Program-made: the position numbers and the translations under genes | Assembly (NCBI RefSeq): GCF_000143415.4 | Contig: NW_003314264.1 | Coordinates: 1,773,786 to 1,837,785, forward strand | Origin: Selaginella moellendorffii | Lineage: Eukaryota > Streptophyta > Lycopodiopsida > Selaginellales > Selaginellaceae | Length of the DNA stretch: 64,000 bases | Direction of reading: 5' to 3' | In this document: piece by piece, positions 30,610 to 41,572 of the stretch | Position numbering within the stretch: the first letter of the stretch is position 1 | Layout: every line of letters begins with the position of its first letter | Notes under the pieces: generated by a model | Told to the model about the DNA's origin: nothing | Databases searched by the model: none | What the model saw: only the letters and a program-made list of their open reading frames with translations

Positions 30610-31530
30610 GCGATAGAACAAATGTTGGCGAGCAGGATATAGGGACGCCTCAAGAACAAACTCAGCAGCTCTCGCGGATCTAGCGCGATCGTTTTGGAGC
30701 CAACACGCGCCAAGGACGCCGATGAATTGGGGATGAACTCCTCGGCCTCCCGGATCGCGCCAGAAGATCGACGATGCACTCGTAGTGATCCCTTCCCGGA
30801 TCGATGCCATAATCCACCGCCATGGACTGGAAGTGCTCGCATCCCTCCTCCAGCCGCCCGCCGTGGCTACTGCTCACGATCAAGGCCCCGAAAGTGATCT
30901 CCCCCGCCTTGACGCCCTGCTGCTGCACACCGCCTCGCTGGAGAGCCCCTTGGATTCGACATAGCCGGATATCATTGCGTTCCAAGAGGCTGCACCATGC
31001 AATCAAACACGCGCAGGGGATCGCCACTCGTGGCAATTGCCGAGATCGTCGTCGTCCAAGTGATCACAGCCATCTCGTCGAAGATCTTCCAGGCTTTCTC
31101 CATTCACGGCATTTGCGTGGAGCATCGCGTTCCGGGCCACGGCGTCTTTGGGCGGCATATTCCAGAAGAGGTGGCGCGCCTCTGCCAGCCGTCTGATCAT
31201 CTGGGAGTAGAAAGTGATCATGACCGTCACCGTGGAGCATTGCGTTCCGGAATGCGGTCGAGCAGCATGGCCGCCATCTGCAGATGCCCGTTTTGGGCAA
31301 ATGCCAATGCCATGATGTTCCAGGGGAAAAGATACCTCTGGGTATGGTGGGCGAAGCATTCGTTGGCCTCCTGGACGCTGCCGCACTTGCCGTACATGTC
31401 GATGACGAGATTTTGGAGGAAAGTGCTGGAGTGCAGAAGATCGTCATGCATGAGTCGCTGGTGGATCCAGCGTCCTTGGGAAACATTCCTGGTGCCAGCG
31501 ACGTTCTTGAGCTGCGCAGTCGGCCCTTAA
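30610..31530 (-). pseudogene. PPR pseudogene (PLS class), frameshifted
   Basis: Minus-strand fragments in three frames: FLQNLVIDMYGKCGSVQEAN and MALAFAQNGHLQMAAMLLDRI (31227-31451), then GVKAGEITFGALIVSSSHGG, followed by HYECIVDLLARSGR (30680-31036). These are PPR L/S motifs and the pre-E region. Frames shift several times and no long open frame remains. Confidence 0.75.
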
Positions 31531-31579
31531 CGGGCAGGCACACGCCAGTTAAGTTGATTTTGAGATTAATTGGCCTAAA

Positions 31580-32310
31580 CAGTTGGTTCTCGCAGCAAAG
31601 AGCAGCCACGCGTCAAACTCCAGGACTTGAAAGTTGGACGCAAGCTCTTGTCCGAGGGGAGATGCTCAAGAAGGTAATGTTTTTTTCCTTGGGTCATTTT
31701 CTCAGACTTACGAAAACTTCTGAAAAGAGTTACGAACGTATCGAGCTCAAGAAGAAGATCCTCACGGAATACGATTTTCCAGAAACCGGTCCACGACCCC
31801 GAGTACCTGAGCCCAGAGTTCATGACTGCCTTGAAGGAGAGAAACTGCATCGACGATTTTCTCCATCGGCAAGAGAGGAGTTTGCAGGGACATATACTCT
31901 CACTGAATCAACCACGAGACGCTCCTGGCCTACTGTGAACCCTATCCGCTGCGAAAGCTTCGTCCCATGGCCGAGAAAGTGGCGAGAATGGGGGTTTTCG
32001 CCGTCACCGAGGAAACCGGGGCAGGAATTTCAGCCATGGTTACCAGCCACCCTCGCGGATTGAAAATATGCGCAACAAGGGAAAGGTGCGTCGTATTTTT
32101 TCTTTCTTGCAAACTTTTCTTATCTTCCATGTTCTGATTGCTCTAAGCTTTGTGCAGGCGCTAAAGAAGGCGCTCTTGCTCAAGTCCCTGCAGCATCTCT
32201 AGCGCAATGTGCGCGAGCTCACGGAAAGGATTCACAAGCATCGCTTGCGAGCTGTCTACTCTGAGAAGCAGAGGAAGGCGACTATAGAGGCCGGAGAGAG
32301 AGAGAGAGAG
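31580..32310 (+). pseudogene. Broken coding region, unrecognised
   Basis: Exon-like pieces: LESWTQALVRGEMLKK before a GTAATG donor (about 31620-31674); VHDPEYLSPEFMTALKERNC (about 31790-31850); and, after GTGCAG at about 32153, ALKKALLLKSLQHL, a TAG, then RNVRELTERIHKHRLRAVYS. Internal stops (after PRDAPGLL and after SLQHL) indicate decay. A GA-dinucleotide run (32290-32311) marks the junction with the next PPR relic. No family recognised. Confidence 0.35.
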
Positions 32311-33230
32311 GATTTAAACGAACTTTCCTTGGTGAGTCCGGCCCTCCTGCGCGTACGCGTTCACCATGCTCGTCCCGGCGATGCTGTTCTTCTCCGCGAT
32401 CCTGTCGTAGACCGTTGACGAAGCCGTTGCCGACGAGAACATCCAGCGTTTCATCGCTCTGGATGACGCACTGGAAGAGAGCTCGGCCCTCCGCCGCGTC
32501 TCCAAAGCACGCCTCGGCAGCGCAGGTGAAGGTGATCTTGTTGGGCCAGGTGCCGTCGAGCCTGAGCAGCCGGAAGACATGGAGGGCGGCGCGTTCCCGA
32601 CGTACGCAGTGATCATGGCGTTCCACGACTCGAATGTCCTCTCTGTCATCCGGTCGAAAACCGACTTCGCCTCTGGAAGCTGCAGGTTTTGTGAGTAGGC
32701 CGTGAGGATGTTGTTCCAGCAGATGAAAGTGACTCGGGATGGAATCAAACATCTCCTTCGCCTCGGCCAAGTTCCTGCTCTGGGCGTATGCCGTGAGCAA
32801 GATGTTCCTCGAGAACACGTCCTTGACAGGTAAACTACATTTTTCTTCGCTCACGCATTGCTTCTGGGCGTACAGGAGATCATCGTGTTTCAAGTCACCG
32901 CGCTCTTCTCCGGAAGAGTTCCAAGTGTATGGATTCCTCTCGGCAAGCTTGGCCTCTTGGATCCCGCCGCTTTCGATCGCAGGTATTTGTCTAGCTTGCT
33001 CGTGTCTTCTTCCACAAGTTTTCTCTCTTTTTCCAGGAGGCCCAGAAGCTCTGGTATCACGATGAGGACGTTTGTGAGGTAACTCTCCGGACTTCGTGTA
33101 AGTGGCGGCATTTGCGTATGAGCGCCGCATATCTGTTCTCAACCTTTCTTTGGGCTTCTGCAGCAGAATCAACGCTGTGGACGGTCGAAGAAGAAAACGA
33201 TCTTTCCAGACCCTGACTCGCAGTGAGCAC
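32310..33230 (-). pseudogene. Damaged partial copy of the 10.3-12.4 kb PPR gene
   Basis: Minus-strand matches to the intact PPR gene from its start (CSLRVRVWKDR versus RSLRFRVWKDR) to about its residue 335 (GTSMVNAYAQEGRT), with many internal deletions and frameshifts; the C-terminal half is missing. Upstream sequence, including the WHNFPQQLMAACKTF relic, is also copied, so this is one end of a segmental duplication rather than a retrocopy. Confidence 0.88.
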
Positions 33231-33414
33231 ATACAACCCTCTATATCTTTTCTTGCGTTTAAGGTACACTTACTAAGATCAACTAGAACTTAGATTTCCG
33301 AGGTCCTAGCAAATCTATCATAGTACAGGTCCACAGAACACCATGTTTCCATTGATGTTTGTAATAAAGATGTTGAGGCACTTCGTTGGTATTCCAGCTA
33401 CCATCTTCTTCTGC

Positions 33415-33560
33415 TCAGGAACTTCCTGTAACAATCTTCCCTTGCTTGTCGTTGCCAAGGTATGGATCCAGCGATATGCAACCCGATGAATCTGTCCCAG
33501 GGAAGGTTTTGCAGGCTGCCATGAGTTGCTGGGGAAAATTGTGCCATTCTATCTTGGTGC
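33415..33560 (-). pseudogene. Second copy of the WHNFPQQLMAACKTF relic
   Basis: IEWHNFPQQLMAACKTFPG and PYLGNDKQGKIV in one frame on the minus strand, matching the relic at 12437-12751. Ends at a stop after GSS. Confidence 0.4.
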
Positions 33561-33589
33561 ATGTTGCGCTAAATCCGCCTCATTGATGA

Positions 33590-36500
33590 AGAATCACGCT
33601 TGAGTGGTTCGCTCCCTGCTGCTTTAGCACTTGATGTCCGCCAAGCATGTGGCTTGTTGCTACCAGGAATCACTTTTAGTTGCTGCAAACAAAAAAATAG
33701 GAGTCTCGCGTTGGGATGAAAAGTGGATGAAAAGTGTAGAAAACTAGCAAGACTATTAGTGCCATGCGCACTGCTCGATCACAGAGAAAATTTGCTGCAG
33801 TTCAGCATTCTTTGCATAACTGCATAAAGACTAGTAATAGACAATGTTTGAATGTGTCGAAGCTTTCAATATACTTTTAACATTGGACATGGAGCTTTTT
33901 GTTTGATAGTTGTTTAGCAAAATATTGCAAGTTTATTGTCCTCTGCAGGTTTCAGTGATGATAGATAGTGGTTCAAATACGTATTATAAACTCATCTCAA
34001 ACTTCATTCCATACTTAGTTGGCTTTAAAATATTGAATTATGATGTTTGCGTTTTAAAGGCAAAACAGCTAGAATTCCATGTATAAGGATATTCATCAAT
34101 TGAAGGGTTGTGATTTTCTGAAATTAGGGTAAGGCTCTGTCTACAGTTATTGTTTAAAGTTGAATTAAGTGACACACTTTCACCTCAACTTTATTCTACG
34201 AGTAAGTTTGTCCCAAACGGATAATTTTTATAGCCAAGTTTAAGAGTTTTAAAAGTGGATTTAAAAGCTATTGTCCCAATCTTCAAATAGTTTAAGGTGA
34301 GAATCTTTTTGCTACAATCAACTTTAAATCCATTAAATCCTCTCCCAAAATTTATTGCTTGGGAAACAAAACCAAATATATTAGTGTCATTCCATCTTTA
34401 ATGCTTAGTGGATTATCTCGAGAACTCCACAAACAAGAAGTTTGGGCTTTTTAGAAGATTTTATAAGAGCCAGTTTACATGTGTTCAACTCTTGGAGTAA
34501 ACTTCCCTCCTAGAGTAAACTTTACTTCAAATTATATATGTTTATATCATCTTTAAATTTCAGCTATGCAAAACATTAATATAATATGACTTGTCATAAC
34601 CAATTAGGGAATAACTCTTGGTGTGGCCAAGATCAACAAGAGAAAGCTCCTCATGGTTAGATTGTAAATTATCATTACACTTATGGAAGTAAGTGCAACT
34701 CTAGTTGCTTTCTTTCTAGGAGAAGAGTAGAGAATATGATGCAAAGGTCTAGCTTTTTCACGCTCTATTGTGAGATATTCTCCATGTTCTTGTTCTTGAA
34801 AATCTTGCTCTAGCACTCTTTGCAACTCATATGATCAATATAAGAAAATTAGTGAGACAGAAACTAGGAGATTTCTCTATCAAGCCTAAATCTCTTTATT
34901 GGTGGTACCAAATGGAAATAGAGGTTTTGAAAATTGGTCTTATGCAATTCCAAGAAGTGTTTTACATTTTTATAAGGACTTTGATATACTTTTGTGACTT
35001 ATTAGGAGATGATTTAAAGACTTCACCTCCAACCAATCTTAATAATATTCCAATAAAGGCTTATTCCAATATTTAAGTAGATTCTAGTTTCTTTGAAGAG
35101 GTTGGTGATATGTGATTATTGACAAACTATTGGAGATAGTTTTGGGAAGGCATCATCTATTGTTTGAAGAAGTTCTCTATTACTTTGATCTACTGTTGCG
35201 AATGTTATAAAAAATGAAGGATCAATTACAAAAATCATTTTCTCCTCTTCGAGGGATGATTTAGCAATGAAGGGTGACTCATTGCTCATGTTTATATCAT
35301 GCAATTAAAGTTTCTATTTTGATGTATATTGATTATGATGGTCTTATAAGTGGTAAGTTGTGAGATGGAAAGCAGTGAAGTGTTAAACCATTTTACTTAG
35401 ACTTGCTATTAAAGACTTGGGTTATAATGCTTAATTCTTTTTTAGAGAACTTTGTTATTGCACCTTAAGTAGTTTGGTATTAAATTAATTTTGAATTTGG
35501 ACGGAAATAGAGTGACATGAGCTTGTCTACATTGTGAATGAAGTTAGTAGTGTTAAGTGTCATAAATCACTATCGATGGGGTGTGGCATTTATATTGCAT
35601 TTTGTTGAATTGAGTTGGCACTTGATACTTATATAAACCTTTATACTAGTGATATAAATGTTATTTATGGTGTTGCTCGATTAATGATCAAATCATTGTG
35701 ATTTTTATATCATTTCCTAATGATCATGAGTAATGTGTTTACAAAGTTGTTTAGTTAAACAATGATCAACCCCAAAGTGGTTAATGATGAAATAAGTCTA
35801 CTTACATGTAATAGCAGTGAAGTAGTTTTGGTTAAGTTCTCGATGATAATCCATTATGCTAAGCTTAAATTGGTGCTTTAGTTTCCTTGAGAGTTTGCCC
35901 ATTGAATGTTGAAAAAGGTTATAGGATTCATTTGTTATAGCTTGTTAGTAAATTTATTGGCACTTAGAGTAAATTATTGAATGGTGAAAGTGTGTAGTTG
36001 AGATATTGATATTGCTAGCACTTAGTGTTAGTGGAAGTGGCATTATTATGTCAAGTGAAGAGGAGTTTTCCTTAAAGCTTGATTTTTATATTATTTTTTT
36101 GTTAGTGTTTTAGCTTTATACTGGATTTTAAAGATGATTAAAGAAGAATGTTAGTGCAAAACAAATATTTGAAGATATGGTCTTTGTGATTGACTTTTGG
36201 GTATTAATTTGCATTTTACGGATGTTGCTGTTAGATATTGAAAATATGGGCATGATGTTCAATGTTTAAACATACTATTAAGTTCTAAGAATTTATATTG
36301 ATGGAAACTTATGTGAAGTTATAGGTAGGAGGAAGTTGATTAAGTTTTGAGAGTTTGTATTCCTAAACTGAGAGTTATTCTTTCTTGAAAATGAAAAATT
36401 TCCACAAATTTTTATAAGCTTTTCCAAAGGCCAATCTATTAATCATTTTGTTCGAAAACAATTCTGTTTTTGAAAGCCATTATAAACCAATAAAGGGGTT

Positions 36501-36920
36501 AGAGTTGATTTATATTAGCTTAAACTTTAGTAAGTAGTTTGTATAATGCAATCTGAAAATGATGCTAATTTTTGGGGCTAATGCAATTGAGTTGGATATA
36601 ATCTGGAGTTGGTATAGAAAAGTGGTTGTTGCTTTTCTAGAAAGATGGCCCTTCTTTTGTTGCGTTATGCTTGGTGGCAAGTTGTATATATAAGTTTATC
36701 TCATAGTCTTCACTTTAGATTCAACTGAATGTTGATTATGCATAGCTAGCCTTTTCAAAGCATGCTTGGTTAGATGTGTTGGTGAACTTATTGTGGTTTA
36801 ATTGGATTTGAGAGATCATTTAGTCCATGCTTGTCTATGTTTTTATATGTTGTATCTGGGGTATTATTTTCATGTTGGACAAATATATGACTTGATGACA
36901 TGAGTTTAGTGTTTGGGTCT
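33590..36920. other. AT-rich 3.3 kb without recognisable genes
   Basis: Only short AT-driven frames. G+T-rich on the given strand over long stretches (TTGTGATTGACTTTTGGG and similar), compatible with old methylated repeats decayed by C-to-T change, but I could not identify a parent element. Confidence 0.5.
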
Positions 36921-36923
36921 TGT

Positions 36924-37495
36924 TGTCGCGAATGTGACTTTGGGTATCGAAAGTTACATGTCAACCAATCCTTATGGACTCTCTTTCCTTACAGCCACGA
37001 TGGCAGAAGGTCGGTATTGCTGGACCCTTTGTCAGCCCCTCTTGTTCAAGTGTTAGTAAACTAGACTTTGCATCTGTACTTGGCCGAATGAGCATAAGAA
37101 CGGAATTCCTAAGTGTCCATTCAGCCAAGCATATTTGGCCTGGCTTTTTAGTTCTCTTTTGCTCTATCTTGCACTGGCTTGACAAGAACCCTCACATATT
37201 AAGATTAGTCCCTCAATATTGCTGGATGATAGCTTACCGTGTCTGCCAAACACCCTCACTATCATGCCCTTTATATTAGTCTCATTCCGGTCCCAAATGT
37301 TATTTATGAAAAGTGTCTAAATTTGCTCATTTGGCATATCTATGGAATGTAGAGATTGGCCTAAACACTATAGTGTTCATCCTGTGTCCAAATTCGCATT
37401 CTAGCACCATTCCATATTTAGTAAGTTTCAAGCTTGTCCCAGAGACTAACTCCTGATACTAAGGGCGGGTTGGGGTGAAAGCCCAAAGTGTTGTA
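36924..37495 (+). repeat. LTR-like copy, inverted relative to 18140-18715
   Basis: Starts TGTCGCGAATGTGACTTTGG and runs to TTGGGGTGAAAGCCCAAAGTG. Similar over its whole length to the reverse complement of 18140-18715. No polypurine tract precedes it, so it is a solo or 5' LTR. Confidence 0.65.
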
Positions 37496-37499
37496 AGCC

Positions 37500-38661
37500 A
37501 TAAATTTTTCCTTTCCGATTTGCCAGCTTACCTCGTCTATCCAACCAACACTGCCTTGGCTTGTGCTAAGTTCCCTCGCTAAGGTTTTCGCCTATGGTAC
37601 CAGCTCCTACTTGGTTCTACTTAGTTTCAGCTACTCACTACATGAGCAACGGAGTGTTAGCCATCCATCTACAGTATCCCAAATCTCTCCCAATCCCCCT
37701 CCCCAAGTTAGACTAGACTTAAGGTTCGGCTACACTCTCCGCAGGCACAAGCAGCTAAGCACACCAAGCCTCCAGGTTCCTAACACCCCTTGGTACCACA
37801 AGGCTTGATCATGGGACCCTCTAAATCCCAAGCCTTGGGTGCAGCACTTGCTTCGGGACGTCGGGGTGAAACACCGTGGCCTAACGGCCCGGTATGGGTA
37901 CCTCTACCCCCCCACTTCCATCCCGAAGGGAAGGCCCAAGCCCCTAGGAAGGGCGAGGACCAATGAGCCACAAGGTACTCAAGTGGGGCACCACTCCACA
38001 TGAGCCAGGAGCACCGCAGTTGGTTTCCCTTTCGGGAGTGGGAGCTGCTCTTGAGCACTTCCCTGGGTGGCCCCTCCGGCACCACCCAAGCCCATGCTCA
38101 CTCCCACCCAAGGCCCCTCGGCCCCAGTCTCAACCTCAAGTCAGTTTGGAAGCACCACTGGAGAGTTCTTTCAACACTGGTTCCTGGACCTCACTATCCC
38201 TACTATACTTTTGGAACCCCCTGGAGGGCCCCCCCCCCCCCCCCCCCTAGGAGACGCACGCTTTGGGCTTTCACCCCTTGACCCGTATTAGTACTCGAAC
38301 TTAGTCTTTGGCTCGATCTCGGACTCGATCTCGGATCCGACTTCGGATTCGGTTTCGGACTAGATCTCGGACTCGATCTCGGACCCGATCTCGGACCTAA
38401 CCTTGGACTTGATCTCGGACTCGGTCTCGGACCCGATTTCGGATCTCGGACTCCGTCTCAAGCTCGGTCTTGAACTCGGTCTCGAACTCAGTCTCCGAGT
38501 CGGTCTTGGACTCGATTTCGAACTCTATCTCGAACTCAGTCTTAGAGTCGGTCTTGGACTCGATGTTAGACTTGGTCTCATTCGATGAACTCTTTATCAT
38601 TTTGGTCAAACTTTTCGGGGCTCCTTTAGCCTAGGACATCTCGGCGAGTTGGTTCCTTACA
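37500..38661 (-). repeat. LTR of a chromovirus family, minus orientation
   Basis: On the minus strand it starts TGTAAGGAACC at 38661, preceded by a polypurine tract (GGGTGGTGGAG, 38662-38676). It contains GGGTGAAAGCCCAAAG beside a run of over 20 G (38231-38252) and an imperfect GGACTC/GAGTCC-type repeat (38300-38580). It is a diverged relative of the arms at 56.4-58.2 and 62.2-64 kb. The distal end is uncertain. Confidence 0.6.
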
Positions 38662-39790
38662 ACTCCACCACCCATAGAAGAAGTTCGATGCCCACATCGA
38701 ACGTCTCTTTTTTATCCTACGACTTGTTGACCATGTCTCCAGGGGCATCCCCCCATTTAGCGGTGTGCCTAAGTTAGCCTCCCTGGCCAAGAGCCCATGA
38801 CAACCGAATATAGGTGTCCCTATACTCCTCACCTCACCACGCCCTAGTATGGGGTCGGGACTTGAACCCAGCCTTGCTTTACTAGGGGGTTGGGACTCGA
38901 ACCCAACCTCTGTAGAATACGTCTACGGATTCGACATCCCCGCGGGGAGTCAGGCACAGTGCCCTACGCCTGGTCGACCTAGCTAACCCATGCTAATTAG
39001 CTTACCTTCGGCGCGCCTTCGGGTCCCAACATATGCCACTTGCTCAACTTTGCAAATTGATATTTTAATTGAACTTTGCATAAGTACATAGAGTTTTGCC
39101 TTGCAGAAATTCCTCCACTAGATCTCGCGCGTTCGCTAGGTTCTCCTCCGGTTCCCATATTGCCTCGCAGTGTGGAAATCCTTTCCACTTCACATGGAAC
39201 TCTCTCACCTCGCGTCCTTATCGCTTGCTCTTGCGCGTATTGAGGATGGCCTCGACTTCGTATTCCTCTTCCCCTTGGATAACCTCAGGTAAAGGTCTTA
39301 CTTGGTCCTTGCGAAGTGGATCCTCAAAGTACGGCTTGAGTAAGTTCACATGGAACACTGGGTGTATCTTCCCCATCTCTCGAGGAAGTCGGAGTCGGTA
39401 AGCCACTTTACCGATTCGTGCCTCAATCTTGTAAGGCCCCGCGAACCTGCTTAAGGAACTCAAGATCAATTCATTTGCAGGAATACATGCATTTTTACCT
39501 TTGGGTCAACTTTCGGCTGATCCCACTTGGTAGCCTGAGGTTCTTGGTGTTCAGCCACACCTTCTCCCCAGCTTGGAACTCCACGTCCCGGCGCTTCTGG
39601 TTCGCGTACTTGGTTTGCCTTTGTTGAGCCCGTTCCAAGGAATCCCTCACTAGATTCCAAATGTTGAGTCTTTTCGCCGTGAATGCCTCCACCGCAGGTA
39701 GCTCTCCATGATACTCGGCCACGCCGAGTTCCACAGGACCTTCAATTAGCGCGGTGACTTTGTGTCCAGACTGAGTCCATCTGGTTGTAT
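38662..39790 (-). mobile_element. 3' part of a chromovirus: integrase C terminus and chromodomain fragment
   Basis: Minus-strand frames at 39495-39734 (VEAFTAKRLNIWNLVRDSLE, KYANQKRRDVEFQAGEKVWL) and 39218-39469 (LSRFAGPYKIEARIGKVAYR, IHPVFHVNLLKPYFEDP, EEEYEVEAILNTRKSKR) give the integrase C terminus; a chromodomain (FHVKWKGFPHCEAIWEPEEN) continues in a shifted frame to about 39100. Between it and the LTR are non-coding repeats also seen at 59.4-59.8 kb. The upstream end is cut at about 39.75-39.8 kb by the DNA-transposon block. Confidence 0.8.
38870..38995 (-). repeat. tRNA-like repeat with B-box, copy 1
   Basis: On the minus strand, TAGCTAGGTCGACCAGG (A-box-like) is followed about 75 nt later by GGTTGGGTTCGAGTCCCAACC, whose GGTTCGAGTCC is a perfect Pol III B box able to form a T arm. 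No full tRNA fold. A related copy lies at 59690-59805. Confidence 0.4.
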
Positions 39791-41170
39791 AATAAATCTC
39801 ATTGTCAAGGTGAACAAGCCGAATCTGAAGCTAAAGAAGAGCGATGGCATGCACGCACACACTATTTGTTTGTTCATTGAGCGTGTGGTGAGCTTTCCAA
39901 GATGAACGTCATTCCTATTAGCCAGACATATAACTTAATGGTGAGAACATTTAGATATTATTCAATGTTATCTTTTTCTAATGAATCTAATTGTGAAGGT
40001 GTAGCAAGAGGCATTGCTAGTCTAGAGAAGTCATTTAACTCATTTGACCCTTAGTGTATTTTCATGAAACTAAATAACATTCATATTATTAAGGAATTTC
40101 TCTAGTACCTTTTTCTTACGACATAGAGGCTTGCATTTCTTTCAAAGGTGATTTAGTAAAAGGCCTGAGGGCACATGCCATTCTATTTCTCAGACCGGTA
40201 TTAAGATATAATAGTGTAAAGGGCCACATGCCATCATGCCTCCTCTGATTTAGATTCGGATTGTTCACCTTGAAATAAAATACATTAGAAACTTAGTAAA
40301 GGAATATTAATGAATCTCACTTTGAACCCGGGTTATGAATGCTCTTGCTGCATCTCTTGCATGGTCTGGCAAGGTGATGGTGGCACTCTGCTTCCGCATC
40401 CAACCATGCACAACATTATCCACCGATATGCTCATACTGGGATCCCTTGGATTCAGCACCCATCTCTTTTCTAGGCAATCCTTCGTATATCCGAAACTTG
40501 GCTTGAACCACTCCACAGTTACATTGAAGGAGTTAGTTTCCGCGTCCTCCTCTGCATCAGTGATGCAGCGCCCCACCCATATCATTTGTTTTTTATTACT
40601 GGGTTTGACAAGCACGACCATTCCTTTGCAAACCTGTACTGGATTGAATGCTGAATCCGGCTTCTTGTTCCTCGGCCCACAATAGTGATCCTCAACATCA
40701 TTATCTGTCACTGCATTTCCAGAGGACATTGTTCCACTACTATTTGGTGCTCTGGGTTCTAGCCAAAAGGACTCTTCCAATTCTTCATATACAACCGGCC
40801 CATTTTGGATAGCAGATATAATCTTCTCCCAGTATTCGAGCAAAGGCTTGCACCTCTTAAAATAGGATTCTCCACCAAACACCAACCCCCTCTTCCAGAA
40901 GGCAATATGCTGTCTAATCCCGGCAACTATACTTTCCTGGTCTTTGAGTCCATCCGGGTGCATCGGCTGTGGGGAACCTTGAGGAATCATAGGTTCCCCA
41001 GTTATGGGATCTCTCTTGAAGAGTTTAATGCCGTCCACTGGCAGCCACACTGTGTCCCATTCTCTCATCTTGTACCTCATCACTGGAGCACCGTCACGCA
41101 TGCTGAAATGAAACTGAAGAGGCTTGGAGTAAGCTCTATTTCGTTAAAGTGGGAATTGTCATTATCCCAC
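39750..41170 (-). pseudogene. DDE-like transposase C-terminal region and 3' tail, copy 1
   Basis: The frame 40307-41101 (MRDGAPVMRYKMREWDTVWL onward, ending TRVQSEIH) matches the C-terminal region of the transposase copy at 52970-53766 almost exactly. The N-terminal and catalytic parts are missing here; upstream sequence diverges at about 41120. The tail to 39750 is an inverted copy of 53767-54330. It lies just downstream of the ParB-HAD gene on the same strand. Confidence 0.65.
39806..40272. repeat. 467-bp inverted-repeat-bounded module, copy 1
   Basis: Ends are imperfect inverted repeats of about 45 bp starting CAAGGTGAACAA(G/T)CCGAATC and running inward to GATGGCATG, which is half of the palindrome found all over this region. 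An identical-length copy lies at 53801-54267, inverted. No target duplication was found at either copy. Confidence 0.65.
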
Positions 41171-41572
41171 TTGTAAAATAAGGTTTCCAAACCTTTATAT
41201 AGTATATAAATATAACAAAATTCAACTGCATTGAGGCACATGCCATTTTATTTTAAACAAGGAAATGTCTACTCAATCACTTCTCCTCCCCCTGCCACTG
41301 CTTCACCTCTCTCTTCTCCTTGTCATCGTCGTCCAATTTCTTTCCATCCTTTTAATATTGGCTCAATTGCTCCGAGTCTAGGTGGAGCCCAAGTCCCCAT
41401 TCAATCTTTACTTTCCCCTTATTAATAAAACAACTTCGTAGACTTCCAATAACATGCTGTAACACTTCTAGTATAATGCAAATCCTCTCAAAGAATTGTC
41501 TTTTAATATTAATACAATGGCATGGAACCCCATGCCATAATAAGTTACATTTTTAAATAAATACATGCCATC

